Source: Edwardiiplasma whartonense (GTDB taxonomy: Bacteria > Bacillota_I > Bacilli_A > Mycoplasmatales > Mycoplasmataceae). From it: a stretch of 64,000 nucleotides of DNA. Under the pieces are notes generated by a model that was not told the origin of the DNA, did not search any database, and was given only the letters and a program-made list of their open reading frames with translations. The translations under genes and the position numbers were made by a program. Location: assembly GCF_023566315.1 (NCBI RefSeq), contig NZ_JAKNSU010000002.1. The stretch is one strand, 5' to 3'. Shown here piece by piece: positions 1 through 10,984 of this stretch. The stretch's first letter is position 1. Each line of letters opens with the position of its first letter.

Positions 1-718
1 TTAAATCTGAATCTAGTTTCATTTGGTGTTCAAAAGAGTTTCTTGTTCCTGAACCTGGCTCACGAGAAAAAGCTTTTAACTGGTTTTCACGATCGTTTGC
101 TAACTTGGCAATAACCTCCTGATCTCCATCAAGTGGTTGGGCTCGAGTTAAAGATGTAGCAATTTTATCCCAAGTAGGATTTTTATCATAAATTAATTTG
201 ATTAACTTTTCAGAAGCAGCATCGACCACTTGGTTTTCAATTGTAATTGTAAAACGTTCTTTAAACTGCTCATTAAAGATAGTTGGTGCATGATAAACAA
301 TGATAATTGCATCAAGAGCAATTTGAAGTTTATGTTTTTGATCACCAAAACCACGAGTATTTTGTAAATAACTAGCAATTTGGTTTTCATCACTAAGATC
401 AGAGGTTAAGCCATTAGTTTTTCCGTTTTCCACTAAAGAAATTGATGTGTCATCAGCAGCAATTTCTTTAGAAATAAACCCCATTTTATAAGCATTTGAT
501 TCAATGTTTTTAATCCCTCCCTGTGATCCAGAAGAGGCATAAATAAAACTTTCTTTACTTGTTTTTTTGTATTCATTTGTTAAACGTTGCATTAACGGGT
601 CAACTGAAGTTGATCCTCCGATGCTAATGCTATCTTTTGGAACTACAAGTGTTCAGATTCAAAGTATAACTAAGATTGCAAACACCGCACTTAAAAGAAT
701 GCCAGCTTTTCTACTCAT
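1..718 (-). CDS. pstS: Phosphate ABC transporter substrate-binding protein PstS (3' end cut by window edge)
   Basis: Extracellular phosphate-binding component of the Pst high-affinity importer. The first residues give a single N-terminal hydrophobic segment (about residues 6-25) without a clear lipobox Cys. It is followed by the PstS phosphate-site motif GGSTSVDPLM near residue 35 and SSGSQGGIKN near residue 60. Further on, REPGSGTRNSFE matches the second phosphate-contacting loop of PstS. About 239 codons are present and the gene runs off the left edge. The start is ATG with AAGGAAGT just upstream. TATAAT on the minus strand at 764-769 could be its own promoter, because smc ends just before it. 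The rest of a pst operon presumably lies outside the window. In-frame TGA codons near the start encode Trp. Confidence 0.88.
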
Positions 719-796
719 TTACTTCCTTTATTCTAGGCAATAAACCAATGATTATCTTTGTTAATTATATAGAATTCCAATAAAAAGAAAAGCAGA

Positions 797-3775
797 CTAA
801 ACTTCAGGACGCTCTAAACCAGCTTCTGCATCAACCAGAACTTTTGCTTGGTTTAACTTGATTTTAACAATTTTAGTGATTCCCTTTTGTTCCATAGTCA
901 CACCATACAAGACATCACAATTTTCCATTGTTCCTTCTCGATGGGTCACCACAATAAACTGAGTATCATCAGTAAAATTCTTAATATACTTAGCAAAACG
1001 CTCGACATTAGCCGGATCTAAAGGAGCTTCAGCTTCATCTAAAATTACTAAAGGAAGTGGACGAACCTTTAAGATTGAAAACAAAACACTTAAGGCAACC
1101 AAAGATTTTTCCCCACCAGAAAGCAAGTTAATGTTGGTAATCTTTTTGCCTGGAGGATTAACTTTAATATCAATTCCTGTATTTAATAAGTCGTCTGGAT
1201 CAGTATAAACTAAAGCAGCACTGCCTCCACCAAATAATTTTGCAAACGATTGGGGCAAGGCTGCATTAACTTCATCAACGACTGCTTTGAATTGTTTGAC
1301 CATGCTTTCATCCATGTCTTGAATAATTTTATTCAAGTTATTAACAGAGCTTTGTACGTCTTTTCGTTCTCGATCAAAAGTTTCAAAACGTTCTTTTTCT
1401 TGTTCATATTCTTGGATCGAATCTAAATTAACGTTTCCTAATCCAGTCAAATCAGCAGTTAATTGCTTAATTTGACTACGAACAGCATCTTCATCTTCAA
1501 TTGAAACTACCACATAATCTGGAGCTAAAATTGCTTCAGGAGTTAAGTTGTACTTGTCTAACAAACGCTCAGTATAACCTTGAATTCGTTCACTTAACTT
1601 CCCTTCTTCAACCCGTCAAACTGCAGTTGAATCTTTTAGTTGGGTTAACTCCTGGCGTTTTTCTTGGTTTAAATCACTTAAAGAAGCCTGACGAGCAGCA
1701 TACTTAGTTCGTGCTTCAATAATTTGGTTAACCATTTGTTGCTTTTCTACCAATTGGTTTTGCATCTTACTAATTTCACGAGCAATTTTCAAAGATTCAC
1801 TCTCACCACTCTCTTCACGAACACTTCCTTCAATGTTGGTTTTAGTAATCAAACGATAATCATCATTTAAAGACTGCAACTTGCTGTTTAAATCACGTTT
1901 TGTTGCTAAACATGATCTTATTGATACTTCGAGTTCGTTAATGTTTTCTCGGACTTTGTCTCGAGCTTGGCGATATTCATTCAGAGTTTTAGTTTCAACT
2001 TCTTCAGTTTGATTTAACTCTTCGACCTGTTTTTTTAACTCTTCAAGGTTATTAACTGTCTGTTTAGTAAAAATATTATTATTCCGTCCCTTACCACCTT
2101 GAACTGCTCCCTTGGGCATAATACGACGACCATCTAAACTGACGATGTTATAACGGTAATTAATTTGTCGACCCAAACTAAGAGCATGATCATAATCATC
2201 AACTACAATTACACTTCCCAAAGCATAATCTAAGGCTTTTTGATAACTTGACTGAATGTTAACAAGCTCGTTAGCAAACCCTAAGAATCCTGGAGCTTGC
2301 TCAATGACATTACGGTTAACCCCACTAATTGTGGTTGGAGCAAGAGTATCAAGGGGAAGAAATGTTGCTCTTCCTAAGCGGTTGGTGTCTAAAAATTCAA
2401 GGGCGTTTTTTGTTGCTTGACTTGATTCCATCACCACTGAAAACATATTTTGTGCAGAAACTACTGAAATTGCTTCTTGATATTGATTATCAACTTCAAC
2501 TAAATCAATTAATTTTCCAATCACTCCCCCAATCCGACTCTTGTTTTGAATAATATAATCTTGAGCAGTTCGGTTAGTAGTTTGGTGGTTATTTTCATAA
2601 CTAATTCTTGCTTCTAACTGGTTAACATTTTTCCGAATTTGGTCAATTTTTTTCACAATTGCATCAAATTGTTGGGTTAATAAATCGTTTTGTTCGCGTT
2701 CTTTGGTTATATCAGCATTTAACTGTTGACTTCGTCCTTCTTCTGTTTCCAAACGAACTTTATTTTCTTGATACTCTTTTTTTAAACGGGTTGCTTGCAA
2801 AACATCATCATTAACATTCGCATTTTTTTGACTTTCACGACTATCAGCCTGGGTCTTTTTTACTCGTAAATCAACTAAACGTTGGTTTAGTTGATTAATA
2901 TCGTTTTGAAGACTAGCATTTTGTTGTTCATAATCGTTTAACTGGGTTGCAAGACTTTTAAATTCATCATCAGATCCATTAATTTCTTTAGTTAATTCAG
3001 AAATCTTTTGGTTAGTATCACTTAATAAACCATTAATTTCTTCAACTCGAGCAAAAAAGATTTGTAAATCTTTTTGAATAATTGCAATTTCAATTTCTGC
3101 TAATTCTTTAGACTTTTCTTGATAAATCTTTGCTTTTTTAGCAGCGCGCTCCAGCGAAGGGAGACGTTTACTAATTTCACTAACCAAGTCATTGAACCGG
3201 TTTAGATTCTCTTGAGCATGAATTAATTTATTTAAAGCTTCTTGTTTACGTTTTTTATACTTGGCTACCCCCGCAGCTTCGTTAAATAATTCCCGACGAT
3301 CCTCGGGACGTGAAGAAGCAAAATTAGTAATCGTTCCTTGGGAAATAATTGCTAAAGATGACTTTGTTAGACCAGTTTCAAGTGCTAATTCTTGAACTTC
3401 ACGTAATTTAACCTTTTCACCGTTGATAAAAAACTCACTTTCACGTTTCTTTTTGTCAAAAGTTCTGGTAATTTCAACCACATCAGCATCAAGGGTGCTA
3501 AAAGTGTTACGTTCGTTACTAAAAGTCAAACTAACTTTGGCATTATTTAACGCAGCTTTGTTTACACTACCAGAAAAAACAATATCATCCATTGATTTTC
3601 CCCGTAACGACTTATTACTTTGTTCTCCTAATGCTCAACGAATTGCATCAGTGATGTTTGACTTTCCTGATCCATTTGGACCAACAACTCCAATCATTTC
3701 ACTGGTAAAGTCTAGAGTGGTTGGGGTGGCAAATGATTTAAAACCATATGCATAGAGTGTTCTTAAAAATAACAT
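797..3775 (-). CDS. smc: Chromosome segregation protein SMC
   Basis: Condensin ATPase that compacts and helps segregate the chromosome. The 992-aa reading frame contains the N-terminal Walker A GPNGSGKSN near residue 32. Two long Gln/Glu/Lys-rich coiled coils flank a hinge around residues 470-600 (the region with GRATFLPLD and MPKGAVQGG). At the C-terminus are the ABC signature LSGGEKSLVAL and Walker B VILDEAEAPLDP. The length is somewhat shorter than the usual 1,150-1,190 residues, so the coiled-coil arms are probably shortened. The start at 3775 has a good AAGGAGGT site. TGA codons, including one near 1614, are read as Trp. It is the last gene of an asp23-fakA-plsX-rnc-smc run on the minus strand. 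Confidence 0.96.
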
Positions 3776-3858
3776 CGATTATACCTCCTTGTGGTAATCA
3801 GTATTAATAATTGAATTAAAAACAATTAGTTCGTCTTTAATTTCTTATAATTACTCTC

Positions 3859-4584
3859 TTATTTTCTTCTCAGTTTCTCTAAACAATTTTTAGCCGCTTG
3901 TTGCTCAGCAGCTTGTTTAGAAAGACCCGCTCCCTCACCATAAACTTGTCCATCCAACTTAACTTCGACTATATACTCAATACTATTATTTTCAACTGGG
4001 TGATGCGATTTAACAATATACTGCAAATCACTACGATTTTCTGCTTGTATTAATTCTTGAAGTTCGGATTTATAATCCTTGATTGATTCAAGATATTCAC
4101 TTTGGGAAATATAGGTAATCAAAGTTTGTTTTAATCATTGTTTAATAACTTGATCAGCACTACCATTAGCTTCGTTATCTAAATAAATTGCTGCTGTGAT
4201 TGATTCGAAAACATCAGCAAGAATTGAAGGTTTATCATTTCCTCCGCTTGCCATCTCACCATTACCCAAACGAATATAGCGATTCAAACCAATCCTGCGC
4301 ATCACTCCTGCTAATGTTTCTTCTCGGACAGCATTAGAACGCTCTTTAGTAAGTTTTCCTTCATCAACTCTGGGATTGTTCTTATAAAAGTAGAGCGACA
4401 TATACTCTTGCAAGATTGCATCACCTAAAAATTCTAATCGCTGGTACGTATAGTCTAATTTATTTTCATTAGCATAAGAATTGTGGGTTAAAGCTTGATC
4501 ATAATAACGGTGATCATTAATTTTAATTTGAAAAGTAGTTTCAAAATAGTCTTCAAACTTAGATGAATTAATTTTCTTGGTCAT
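3859..4584 (-). CDS. rnc: Ribonuclease III
   Basis: Double-strand-specific endoribonuclease for rRNA and mRNA processing. The 241-aa product has the RNase III signature RLEFLGDAILQEYMS, with the catalytic acidic residues, near residue 45-60. A double-stranded RNA-binding domain lies in the last 75 residues (YIVEVKLDGQVYGEGAGLSKQAAEQQAA). A TGA-Trp codon lies between the two halves. I chose the ATG at 4584, which overlaps the end of plsX by 17 bp. An in-frame TTG at 4608 is an alternative. The order plsX-rnc-smc is the one seen in Firmicutes. Confidence 0.95.
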
Positions 4585-5596
4585 GATTTTGTTTATCCAT
4601 TCCTTCAACTAAATTAACTAAAACTTCGTTTTTCACTGCTTGATAAGTCATCCGTAAAGTTGCTTCAAACGAACGCACATCACTTGAACCATGTGATTTA
4701 AAAACAATCCCATTAATTCCTAACAAAATTGCTCCTGCATGATTTTTATAGTCAAATTTTTTAGCTATCGCTTTAAAGGTAGGAATCATTCCAACAAGTG
4801 CCATTTTTCTAAAAATTGACTTCTTAGCTTGGTTTTTAACTTCTCTAAAAATACTTTTTGCAGCCCCTTCAGCAGTTTTTAAGGCAATATTTCCTGAAAA
4901 TCCGTCAGTGACTAAGACATCAACTTTTCCTACTAAAAGTTCGCGAGGTTCTAAATTACCATAGAAATTAATGCTTTTATCAGCACTTAAGAGTTTATAT
5001 GCTTCTTTTTGCAACTCTTTTCCTTTACCCTCTTCTTCACCAATATTCATTAAACCAACCAAAGGTTTTTCAATTTTATTAACACTGCGAGAATAAACTG
5101 TTGCCATTTGTGCATATTGCAATAATTCTTCGGGACTATTTTCTAAATTAGCACCAGCATCCAATAATAACAAAACCTTGTCATCAACATTAGAAGGAAT
5201 TGTAGGCATAAATCCCGAACGTTTAACCCCAGGAAGGTTACCAATAATAATTTGTGCTCCTGCAATAAAAGCAGCACTTGGTCCTCCTGTGAGCATCGCA
5301 TCAACGCTATTATTTTTGACCGCTTCTAAAGCACGTACAATTGAAGCATCTTTTTTGCGACGAACGTCTAAAATTGATCCATGAACATCAATTACTTCAT
5401 TGGTAGGAACAATTGAATAACGAACCGGGTCAACCTTGTATTTTTTCAAAGCAAAAAGATGCGCTTTAATTTCAGTTTCATCACCATAAAAAACTAGTTC
5501 TAAATCATCATGAGTCGATAAAAACTTCAATCCCGCTTCAAGCGCAACCTTTGAACCTTTATCTGAACCCATGACATCAAAAGCAATTTTAATCAT
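4568..5596 (-). CDS. plsX: Phosphate acyltransferase PlsX
   Basis: Makes acyl-phosphate from acyl-ACP, the acyl donor for glycerol-3-phosphate acylation in phospholipid synthesis. The 342-aa protein begins with the PlsX motif IAFDVMGSDKGS. It contains MLTGGPSAAF (usual form SAGNTGA, slightly altered), VLLLLDAGANLENSP and LVTDGFSGNIALK, all conserved landmarks. It sits between fakA and rnc and is transcribed with them. FakA can make acyl-phosphate from free fatty acids, so in a cell lacking fatty acid synthesis PlsX may run towards acyl-ACP or use host fatty acids. That direction is an inference. Confidence 0.95.
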   Translation of the reverse strand: MIKIAFDVMGSDKGSKVALEAGLKFLSTHDDLELVFYGDETEIKAHLFALKKYKVDPVRYSIVPTNEVIDVHGSILDVRRKKDASIVRALEAVKNNSVDAMLTGGPSAAFIAGAQIIIGNLPGVKRSGFMPTIPSNVDDKVLLLLDAGANLENSPEELLQYAQMATVYSRSVNKIEKPLVGLMNIGEEEGKGKELQKEAYKLLSADKSINFYGNLEPRELLVGKVDVLVTDGFSGNIALKTAEGAAKSIFREVKNQAKKSIFRKMALVGMIPTFKAIAKKFDYKNHAGAILLGINGIVFKSHGSSDVRSFEATLRMTYQAVKNEVLVNLVEGMDKQNHDQEN

Positions 5597-5671
5597 TTTT
5601 ATTTTTCCTATCTATTAACGATACATTATAAAGAAACTAAAAGACGACGACATCTTTTAGTTGAATTTTAT

Positions 5672-7339
5672 CTATTCAATTCCAATAATAAAGGTATAAA
5701 TTTTTTGGCCACCTTCAACAATTTCATATTCAATATTGTAATCTTCATCTAACATCTTGCGTAAATCATTGACATTGCTTGTATCAGCATCTTGACCTAC
5801 AAAGATTGTTAAAATTTCAACTTTGTTAGTAATATATTTTGAAAGGCTTTTTTCAAAAACCGCACGAATTGAAGGTTGTGTTTCAATAATCTTATTATCA
5901 ACAATCGCCATTTGTTGACCCTTTTTAACATCAACACCATCAGAAACTGAGTCTTTAGCAGCTTGGGCGATTGAGAAAGAAATGACATTCTTAACTGCTT
6001 TAGTTAAGTTTTTCACATTAGCAGAAGTGTTTCCACCTGGTTCAAAAGAAAGTGCTGAACTAACTCCTTGAGGAATCGTTTTGGTTGGAATTACTAGTAC
6101 TTTTGACTTCTTTTCTTCTTTTTCAGCTTGGCGAGCTGCGAGAATAACATTAGAGTTGTTCGGAAGAATAAAAACATTTTTTGCATCAACATCGCGAATT
6201 GCTTTTAAGAAATCATTGGTCGAAGGATTCATTTTATCCCCCGCATTAATCGCTAAATCAATTCCTAGTTCTTTTTCAAAATAATCTTTTTGTTCTTCTG
6301 ATTGCACCACAGCAATTGTTGCTGTTTGGTTAACTAAATTTCGCTCCTTCAATACTGTTGAAGATTCACTTCACCCTTTTTTAGCATTGGGATTACCACC
6401 CTTAACTTGATAATCTGATTGTAAGGTCATGTTTTCAACCTTAACAGTTCTAAAGTCTCCATACTGCTGTAAAAAGGTTAAAACTTGACCAGGATTTAAA
6501 GCGTGGGTATGGACCTTTAAAATATCATCATCAATAATCACAACCATTGAAGTATTACCATACAACTGTAACTGATCACGAATTGTGTTAACTTTTAGTT
6601 TATTGACATAATTTGAACTTAAATCAACAATTGTTTCTGTACAATAACCAAATTCAACGTCTTCTAAATCAATATCTAAGTTACCACCATCGTTGACCTC
6701 TAACTTTTGTAACTCTGCAACAATTTTGCTGTTTTGGACATAATAACTCATTCCTTCAAAGAATTTAACCAGACCATAACCACCAGAATCAACCACACCA
6801 ACATCTTTTAATTGCTGCAACAAGTTAGGAGTATTATCTAAAGAGGTGTTGGCAAATTGGCAAATTTGAGTTCAAAACTCCTTGTCATCAAGATCATCTG
6901 CTAAACCATTGGCTTGTTCAGCAGTTTCACGAATAACTGTTAAAATGGTTCCTTCAACTGGTTTCATTACTGCTTGATAAGCAATTTCACTTGCTTTAAT
7001 CAATCCTTGTTTTCATTCACCAGGATTTAATAAAGTAGCATCTTTCATCCCTACAGAAAAACCTTTAACAATTTGCGAAAAAATAACTCCTGAATTCCCA
7101 CGAGCGCCCATGATTAACCCACGCGCAAAGACTGACAATTCTTCACCAATTGTTTGAAACTTTTTATCCTTAATATCTCTATAACCATTAGTTGCAGTTA
7201 AGTTCATATTTGTACCTGTATCACCATCAGGAACAGGAAAGACATTTAATTTATCAATATGCGGATAATTATTATGTAAATTATTTACACCGCTTAAAAT
7301 CATTTCCTTCAAGTATTCAACTTTGTCCATTGTTTCCAC
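5672..7339 (-). CDS. fakA: Fatty acid kinase catalytic subunit FakA (DhaL domain)
   Basis: ATP-dependent kinase that phosphorylates FakB-bound fatty acids so that scavenged fatty acids enter phospholipids. The 555-aa protein has an N-terminal DhaL/DAK2-type domain with PVPDGDTGTNM near residue 36 (Asp ligands for Mg-ATP) and ARGNSGVIFSQ near residue 80. The middle region includes GVVDSGGYGLVKF and FGYCTETIV. The C-terminal domain contains FILPNNSNV and TIPQGVSSAL. In-frame TGA-Trp codons occur near 6370 and 6850. asp23 lies immediately upstream, the usual neighbour. Two FakB/DegV genes lie elsewhere in the window at 53.3-55.0 kb. Confidence 0.93.
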
Positions 7340-7378
7340 CTTATTTTTTCTATTTACAGTCTTAATTATTGCTTAATA

Positions 7379-7711
7379 TTAGTTGTTAGTAATGCCTTCT
7401 ACTATCACATCAACTAAGTATTTATTTGTAAACTTGTTGCTTTTTTCCAATTCGTACTTAACTCTGATTTGAATTTCGTTAATTACATCTTTAATGTTTA
7501 TTCCGCTGATTAAAATTACATGAATTTTGAATCTTGAGATTTCAGCGGTTAATAACTCAATTGATTTATCGATATCTAATGTCGCCAAATTGTCATTACC
7601 AACTGATGGAGTAGTAGTATTATGATAATCAGCAAAAGAAGCAACACCCGGAACCGTCACAACAGCATTCTTGATAATCTTTAAAATATTTTCATCAATA
7701 TCAGTTATCAT
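7379..7711 (-). CDS. Asp23/Gls24 family envelope-associated protein
   Basis: A small 110-aa protein of the Asp23/Gls24 family, which in Firmicutes is almost always encoded directly before fakA. Recognisable features are the N-terminal stretch KNAVVTVPGVASFAD and the long amphipathic region ending in INIKDVINEIQIRVKYELE. The biochemical function of the family is not established; membrane or envelope homeostasis has been proposed. It is the first gene of the minus-strand group that ends with smc. A minus-strand TATAAT at about 7767-7772, with TTCACA 16 bp upstream, is a plausible promoter. Confidence 0.85.
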   Translation of the reverse strand: MITDIDENILKIIKNAVVTVPGVASFADYHNTTTPSVGNDNLATLDIDKSIELLTAEISRFKIHVILISGINIKDVINEIQIRVKYELEKSNKFTNKYLVDVIVEGITNN

Positions 7712-7959
7712 TTAATGAACCTCTTTTCCTTGATTTTAACATATTTTTAGAGAGTGTCTAAAACTATTATATTTATAAAAGTTTCATTGTGAAATATTTA
7801 ATTTAAACTTTCTACAGAGCTTTTTTGATTTTTTAAAATAAGTATTAACGCTTTTTGGTTGCATATATACAGAAAATTATTTACAATAACCTATGTGTTT
7901 TAATATTTTTACGGGTTTAAATTTTTTTAAAATACAGATTAAGGGAGAGGTGAGTAATA
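7712..7959. promoter_or_regulatory. Divergent promoter region between asp23 and rpmB
   Basis: This 248-bp gap separates two divergently transcribed genes. On the minus strand TTCACA-16 bp-TATAAT precedes asp23. On the plus strand TTTACA and TAATAT around 7880-7906 precede rpmB with a short 15-bp spacer. AAGGGAGAGGTG directly before rpmB is its ribosome binding site. I see no coding capacity here. Confidence 0.45.
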
Positions 7960-8157
7960 ATGGCAAGAAAAGATGCTTTAACAGGTAGAGGTCCGCTTTC
8001 TGGAAACAACAGATCTCATGCATTAAATGCTACAAAAAGAAAATGAAACTTAAACCTGCAAAAAGTTAAAGTAGTAGACGAAAAAGGAAACATTAAAACA
8101 GTTAAGGTTTCTACTCGTACTTTAAGAACTCTTAAAAAAACTGAAAAGTTAGTTTAA
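7960..8157 (+). CDS. rpmB: 50S ribosomal protein L28
   Basis: Ribosomal large-subunit protein of 65 aa. The start MARKDALTGRGPLSGNNRSH is the canonical L28 N-terminus, and the body carries KRKWNLNLQKVKV (W encoded by TGA) and the C-terminal VSTRTLRTLKK. The gene has a strong AGGGAGAGGTG ribosome binding site seven bases before ATG. It stands alone on the plus strand, divergent from asp23, as in Bacillus-type genomes. A perfect inverted repeat with T run follows 15 bp after the stop. Confidence 0.97.
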
Positions 8158-8172
8158 TATTACAAGCGTAAA

Positions 8173-8205
8173 AAATAAAGCATCTTAAGATGCTTTATTT
8201 TTTTT
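8173..8205. terminator. Bidirectional terminator between rpmB and a converging membrane-protein gene
   Basis: Perfect inverted repeat with 14-nt arms (AAATAAAGCATCTT and its complement, no loop bases between them) followed by T residues on the plus strand. It overlaps the last codons of the converging gene at 8185-8988. Confidence 0.9.
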
Positions 8206-8988
8206 AACAGTCGTATTCATTTTAGCCTTAATTTCCATATCAACTCTATCTTGTTTTAAAGCAACCTTAAACTCTGTGCTTGGAGTTTCAAGTAAAACTG
8301 TTTCCACCTGACTATTTTGATTATAGTCAGGAATAAATTCCTTTAAATCCTTGCGAAGTGAAAATTCATGAATATTTTTAGTCAATTGCTTAGGATCATT
8401 AACTATCGTTTTATAACTTTCAATAATTTCATAAGTATTGGTAATTGTTGGAGTTTGTTCATAGATTAAAAACAAAAGATAAACTCCAAAACCTCAAATA
8501 ATTTTTCGATTAGCTTCAATTGAAGCGTTGTTTAATTGATTAATAGTTTCTTTCTCTTGAACTCTTTGTAACTTTTGGTCTTGTTTGATTTTAAAAGTTT
8601 TTAATTCATCATCAGTAAAATCAAAATCAAAGTCTTCAATTTGTGGTTCTTTATCCTCAACATTAGTTTGTTTATGGTTGACAGGAAAAACATAACGATG
8701 GTTTTCTTGAACTTTGCGTGCCTTTTTAACTTTATTGATTTCATAAGTTTTTTTGATCGAAAAATAAGCAAAAACATTTAGTACTAATAAACTACCAATT
8801 TTACTAACGATATCCATTTTTGGATTATTTTTATTCAAAATAAATCAAATTAAATTAAAAACACAAACAATTGAAATCAACGCCAAGTAGTAATAACTAT
8901 CATCTTTAGTACTATAAGAAACTACTCCAGCAATTACTGGGAAGAGAACAATTCAAAGAATTAAAAAAAAGTAGGAAAGTAATCGCAT
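8185..8988 (-). CDS. Predicted membrane protein, function unknown
   Basis: A 267-aa protein whose first 70 residues hold two hydrophobic segments (FLILWIVLFPVIAGVV and YLALISIVCVFNLIWFIL). A third, weaker one follows (IGSLLVLNVFAYFSI). Next comes a long charged Lys/Glu/Gln-rich cytoplasmic-like stretch with coiled-coil character (KIKQDQKLQRVQEKE), a further hydrophobic segment, and a C-terminal region ending KKNKAS. I do not recognise the family. The start at 8988 is the first in-frame ATG and three TGA-Trp codons lie inside. It converges with rpmB and shares its terminator. Confidence 0.7.
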
Positions 8989-9051
8989 TTTAGAGCCTCA
9001 TATCGAAATTATATTATAAAAATAGCTGGTTTTTCTATATAATAAGACTAT

Positions 9052-9136
9052 GCCCTCTTGGCGGAATAGGCAGACGCATTAGACTCAAAATCTAACGAGG
9101 AAACTCGTACCGGTTCGACCCCGGTAGAGGGCACCA
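9052..9136 (+). tRNA. tRNA-Leu (anticodon CAA)
   Basis: Class II tRNA of 85 nt with acceptor GCCCTCT paired to AGAGGGC and encoded CCA. The anticodon stem encloses the loop CTCAAAA, giving anticodon CAA for UUG codons. A long variable arm has CGAG/CTCG pairing, and the T loop GTTCGAC is standard. A TATAAT at 9038-9043 lies just upstream. Confidence 0.95.
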
Positions 9137-9147
9137 TTGTATTTTAT

Positions 9148-9170
9148 CCGGTTTCACGACCGGTTTTTTT
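9148..9170 (+). terminator. Terminator after tRNA-Leu
   Basis: Short hairpin CCGGT/ACCGG with loop TTCACG, followed by seven T residues, 12 bp after the tRNA. Confidence 0.85.
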
Positions 9171-9214
9171 GTTCCAAAATGGTAAAATGTATCTATAGCG
9201 AGGTCAGTGATTTA

Positions 9215-9679
9215 ATGGATAAAAAATGATCAATTATTAAGAACGAAGACGATAACCTTTTATATGTAACTGAAGATGAAAACGGAATCTATTCAACTAA
9301 AGAGGCCGCTTTAGCTGATGCGCGTCAACAAGCGATCATGGATAAAACTTTTTTAAAAATAAACAATGAAGCAGAACCTGATACTTATGAAATCACCAAC
9401 TATACTAGTGCCTTATCACAAGCAGAGTGAAATTCGAAGTTAAAATCAGAATTTAAAATTGCTAAAGCAGAATATATGATTTCTAGAACGAGAGAAAAAA
9501 GTATCAAACAAGCGATTCGTAAAGCTAGATTAGTTCGAGATTATGAGAAAGAAGCTAAATTAAAAATTCGACTTAACGAAACTATTTTGAAAAAAAGAAA
9601 AAACGAAATTAACTTAAAAGAAGCTAAAATTCGTTTAAAAGAATCTAACAAAATTAATAAAAGAAAAGCAAAAGCTTAA
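9215..9679 (+). CDS. Lys/Glu-rich protein of unknown function
   Basis: A 154-aa protein not recognised as any named family. The N-terminal half is acidic (DKKWSIIKNEDDNLLYVTEDENG) and the C-terminal half is a very basic, probably helical stretch of repeated Arg/Lys/Glu residues (KIRLNETILKKRKNEINL) without hydrophobic segments. This composition suggests nucleic acid or ribosome binding, but that is only an inference. The start ATG at 9215 is preceded by a weak GAGGT. Trp codons are TGA. It ends two bases before the stop of the converging thiN-like gene. Confidence 0.7.
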
Positions 9680-9681
9680 GT

Positions 9682-10314
9682 TTACTTGCTCATAATCACT
9701 ACCAAAGGTTCGCTGTTACTAATCTTTGGATTCTGATAAGCAATGAAAGCATTAGAAATGCATCGAGTAGAGAAAACGTCCAAAATTCCTTGGTAGGGAT
9801 ATGCTAAGTTTTCTAAGATAAGGTGATTATTATTCTTTAAACTAAAGAAAGATAGGTAAGTCATTTCTTGAAAATTATTAAAGTTAATTTCCCTAGTACC
9901 AGCAGGGATTTTTTTTATCAGAGAATGTTCATTAAAAATTTCTACATCGTCATATTGATTCATAATATCAAGAATTGAAAGGTTCATATCATAACGTTTA
10001 GTTGGTTTAGATACAAATTTTATTGGTGCTTGAGGAAAAAGTTCTCTTGCTGTTTTGAGTGCTACCAAACCATCTAATCAATCCTTATCAAAACTTAGTT
10101 TGGTGAATTGCAAAGCATAATCCTTAATTAAGACCAATTCTTCTGGTAGAACCTGATCAAAATCACTAATTGCTAAATCAAGTTTAATTTTCTTTTCAAT
10201 TAAGTCCAAACATCCCCGTTCAACACCGATAATAAAAAATTGTTCGTTATTATAACGATCAAAGTTGAGTTGGGTTGTGGTAGTAACAATTAGAACAACT
10301 TTTTTATTTTCCAT
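9682..10314 (-). CDS. thiN: Thiamine pyrophosphokinase-like protein
   Basis: Predicted enzyme converting thiamine to thiamine diphosphate with ATP. The 210-aa protein shows ERGCLDLIEKKIKLDLAISD at residues 30-50, corresponding to the family motif 'DgG...gi.PdliiGDfDS'. The usual GDFDS reads SDFDQ here. KDWLDGLVALKTA corresponds to the Lys-Asp...Asp motif of the ATP site (usual KDxTDxExA). The C-terminal domain ends with FSTRCISNAF (family: gtSNef). Position directly after rpe and rsgA is the same as for thiN in Bacillus, which strengthens a call that motif decay makes uncertain. The start overlaps the rpe stop by 11 bp. Confidence 0.78.
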
Positions 10315-10984
10315 AATTTATGAATGTTTCTACAAAGGCTTTTTTTTGATTACTTTCAAAAAAGCTATTTCCTGCTACAAAATGGTTTGCTCCTGCTAAA
10401 AAAGCAAGCTTCCCAGTTTCTAAATTAATTCCTCCATCAACTTGAATATCATAATTCAGAGCTTTATCTTTCTTAAACGCATCTAAAAATCGAATCTTAT
10501 CTAAAACCTCGGGCATAAAAGTCTGACCACCAAAACCTGGTTTTACACTCATGACCAAAACTCTATCCAAACGGTCCAGAAACGGAACGACCTCAACAAT
10601 CTTTGTGGTCGGTGAAATTGCCAAAGTACAATTGACTCCATGAAAGTGGCATTCATCAATAAATTGATGAATATTACTTTTCTTTTTTAGCGATTCAATG
10701 TGCATTGTCATTGATTTTGGTTGACAAGCAAAATACTCTTTTAAATATTCTTGAAGATTAACAGTAATTTCTACCATGAAGTGAAGATCTAACTTTAATT
10801 GCGGAAACTCACTGACAATATCTTTTAAAATTTTGGGTCCAAAAGTTAAATTTGAAACAAAGTGTCGATCCATCACATCATAATGAATTCAATCAGTACC
10901 AGCTGCTAAACAACTTTCAATTTCAGTTTTTAAATTAATAAAATTCGCACTTAACAAACTGGGTGCAATTATAATTTCTGCCAT
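10304..10984 (-). CDS. rpe: Ribulose-phosphate 3-epimerase
   Basis: Interconverts ribulose 5-phosphate and xylulose 5-phosphate in the non-oxidative pentose phosphate pathway. The 226-aa TIM-barrel protein begins IIIAPSLLSANF and continues WIHYDVMDRHFVSN, which carries the metal-binding His and Asp (usual form hvDvMDg.FVpN). It then has VMSVKPGFGGQTF and VDGGIN, both signature motifs. TGA encodes the Trp before IHYD. The start at 10984 overlaps the rsgA stop by 16 bp and the stop overlaps thiN, indicating one transcript. Confidence 0.95.

Noticed and set aside
1616..1616. Apparent frameshift or stop splitting smc, and similar splits in rnc, fakA, polA, dnaE, pgk, gapA, eno and tyrS
   Set aside because: Every break is a TGA codon at a conserved Trp position, and a tRNA-Trp(UCA) gene is present. 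They are sense codons, not damage.
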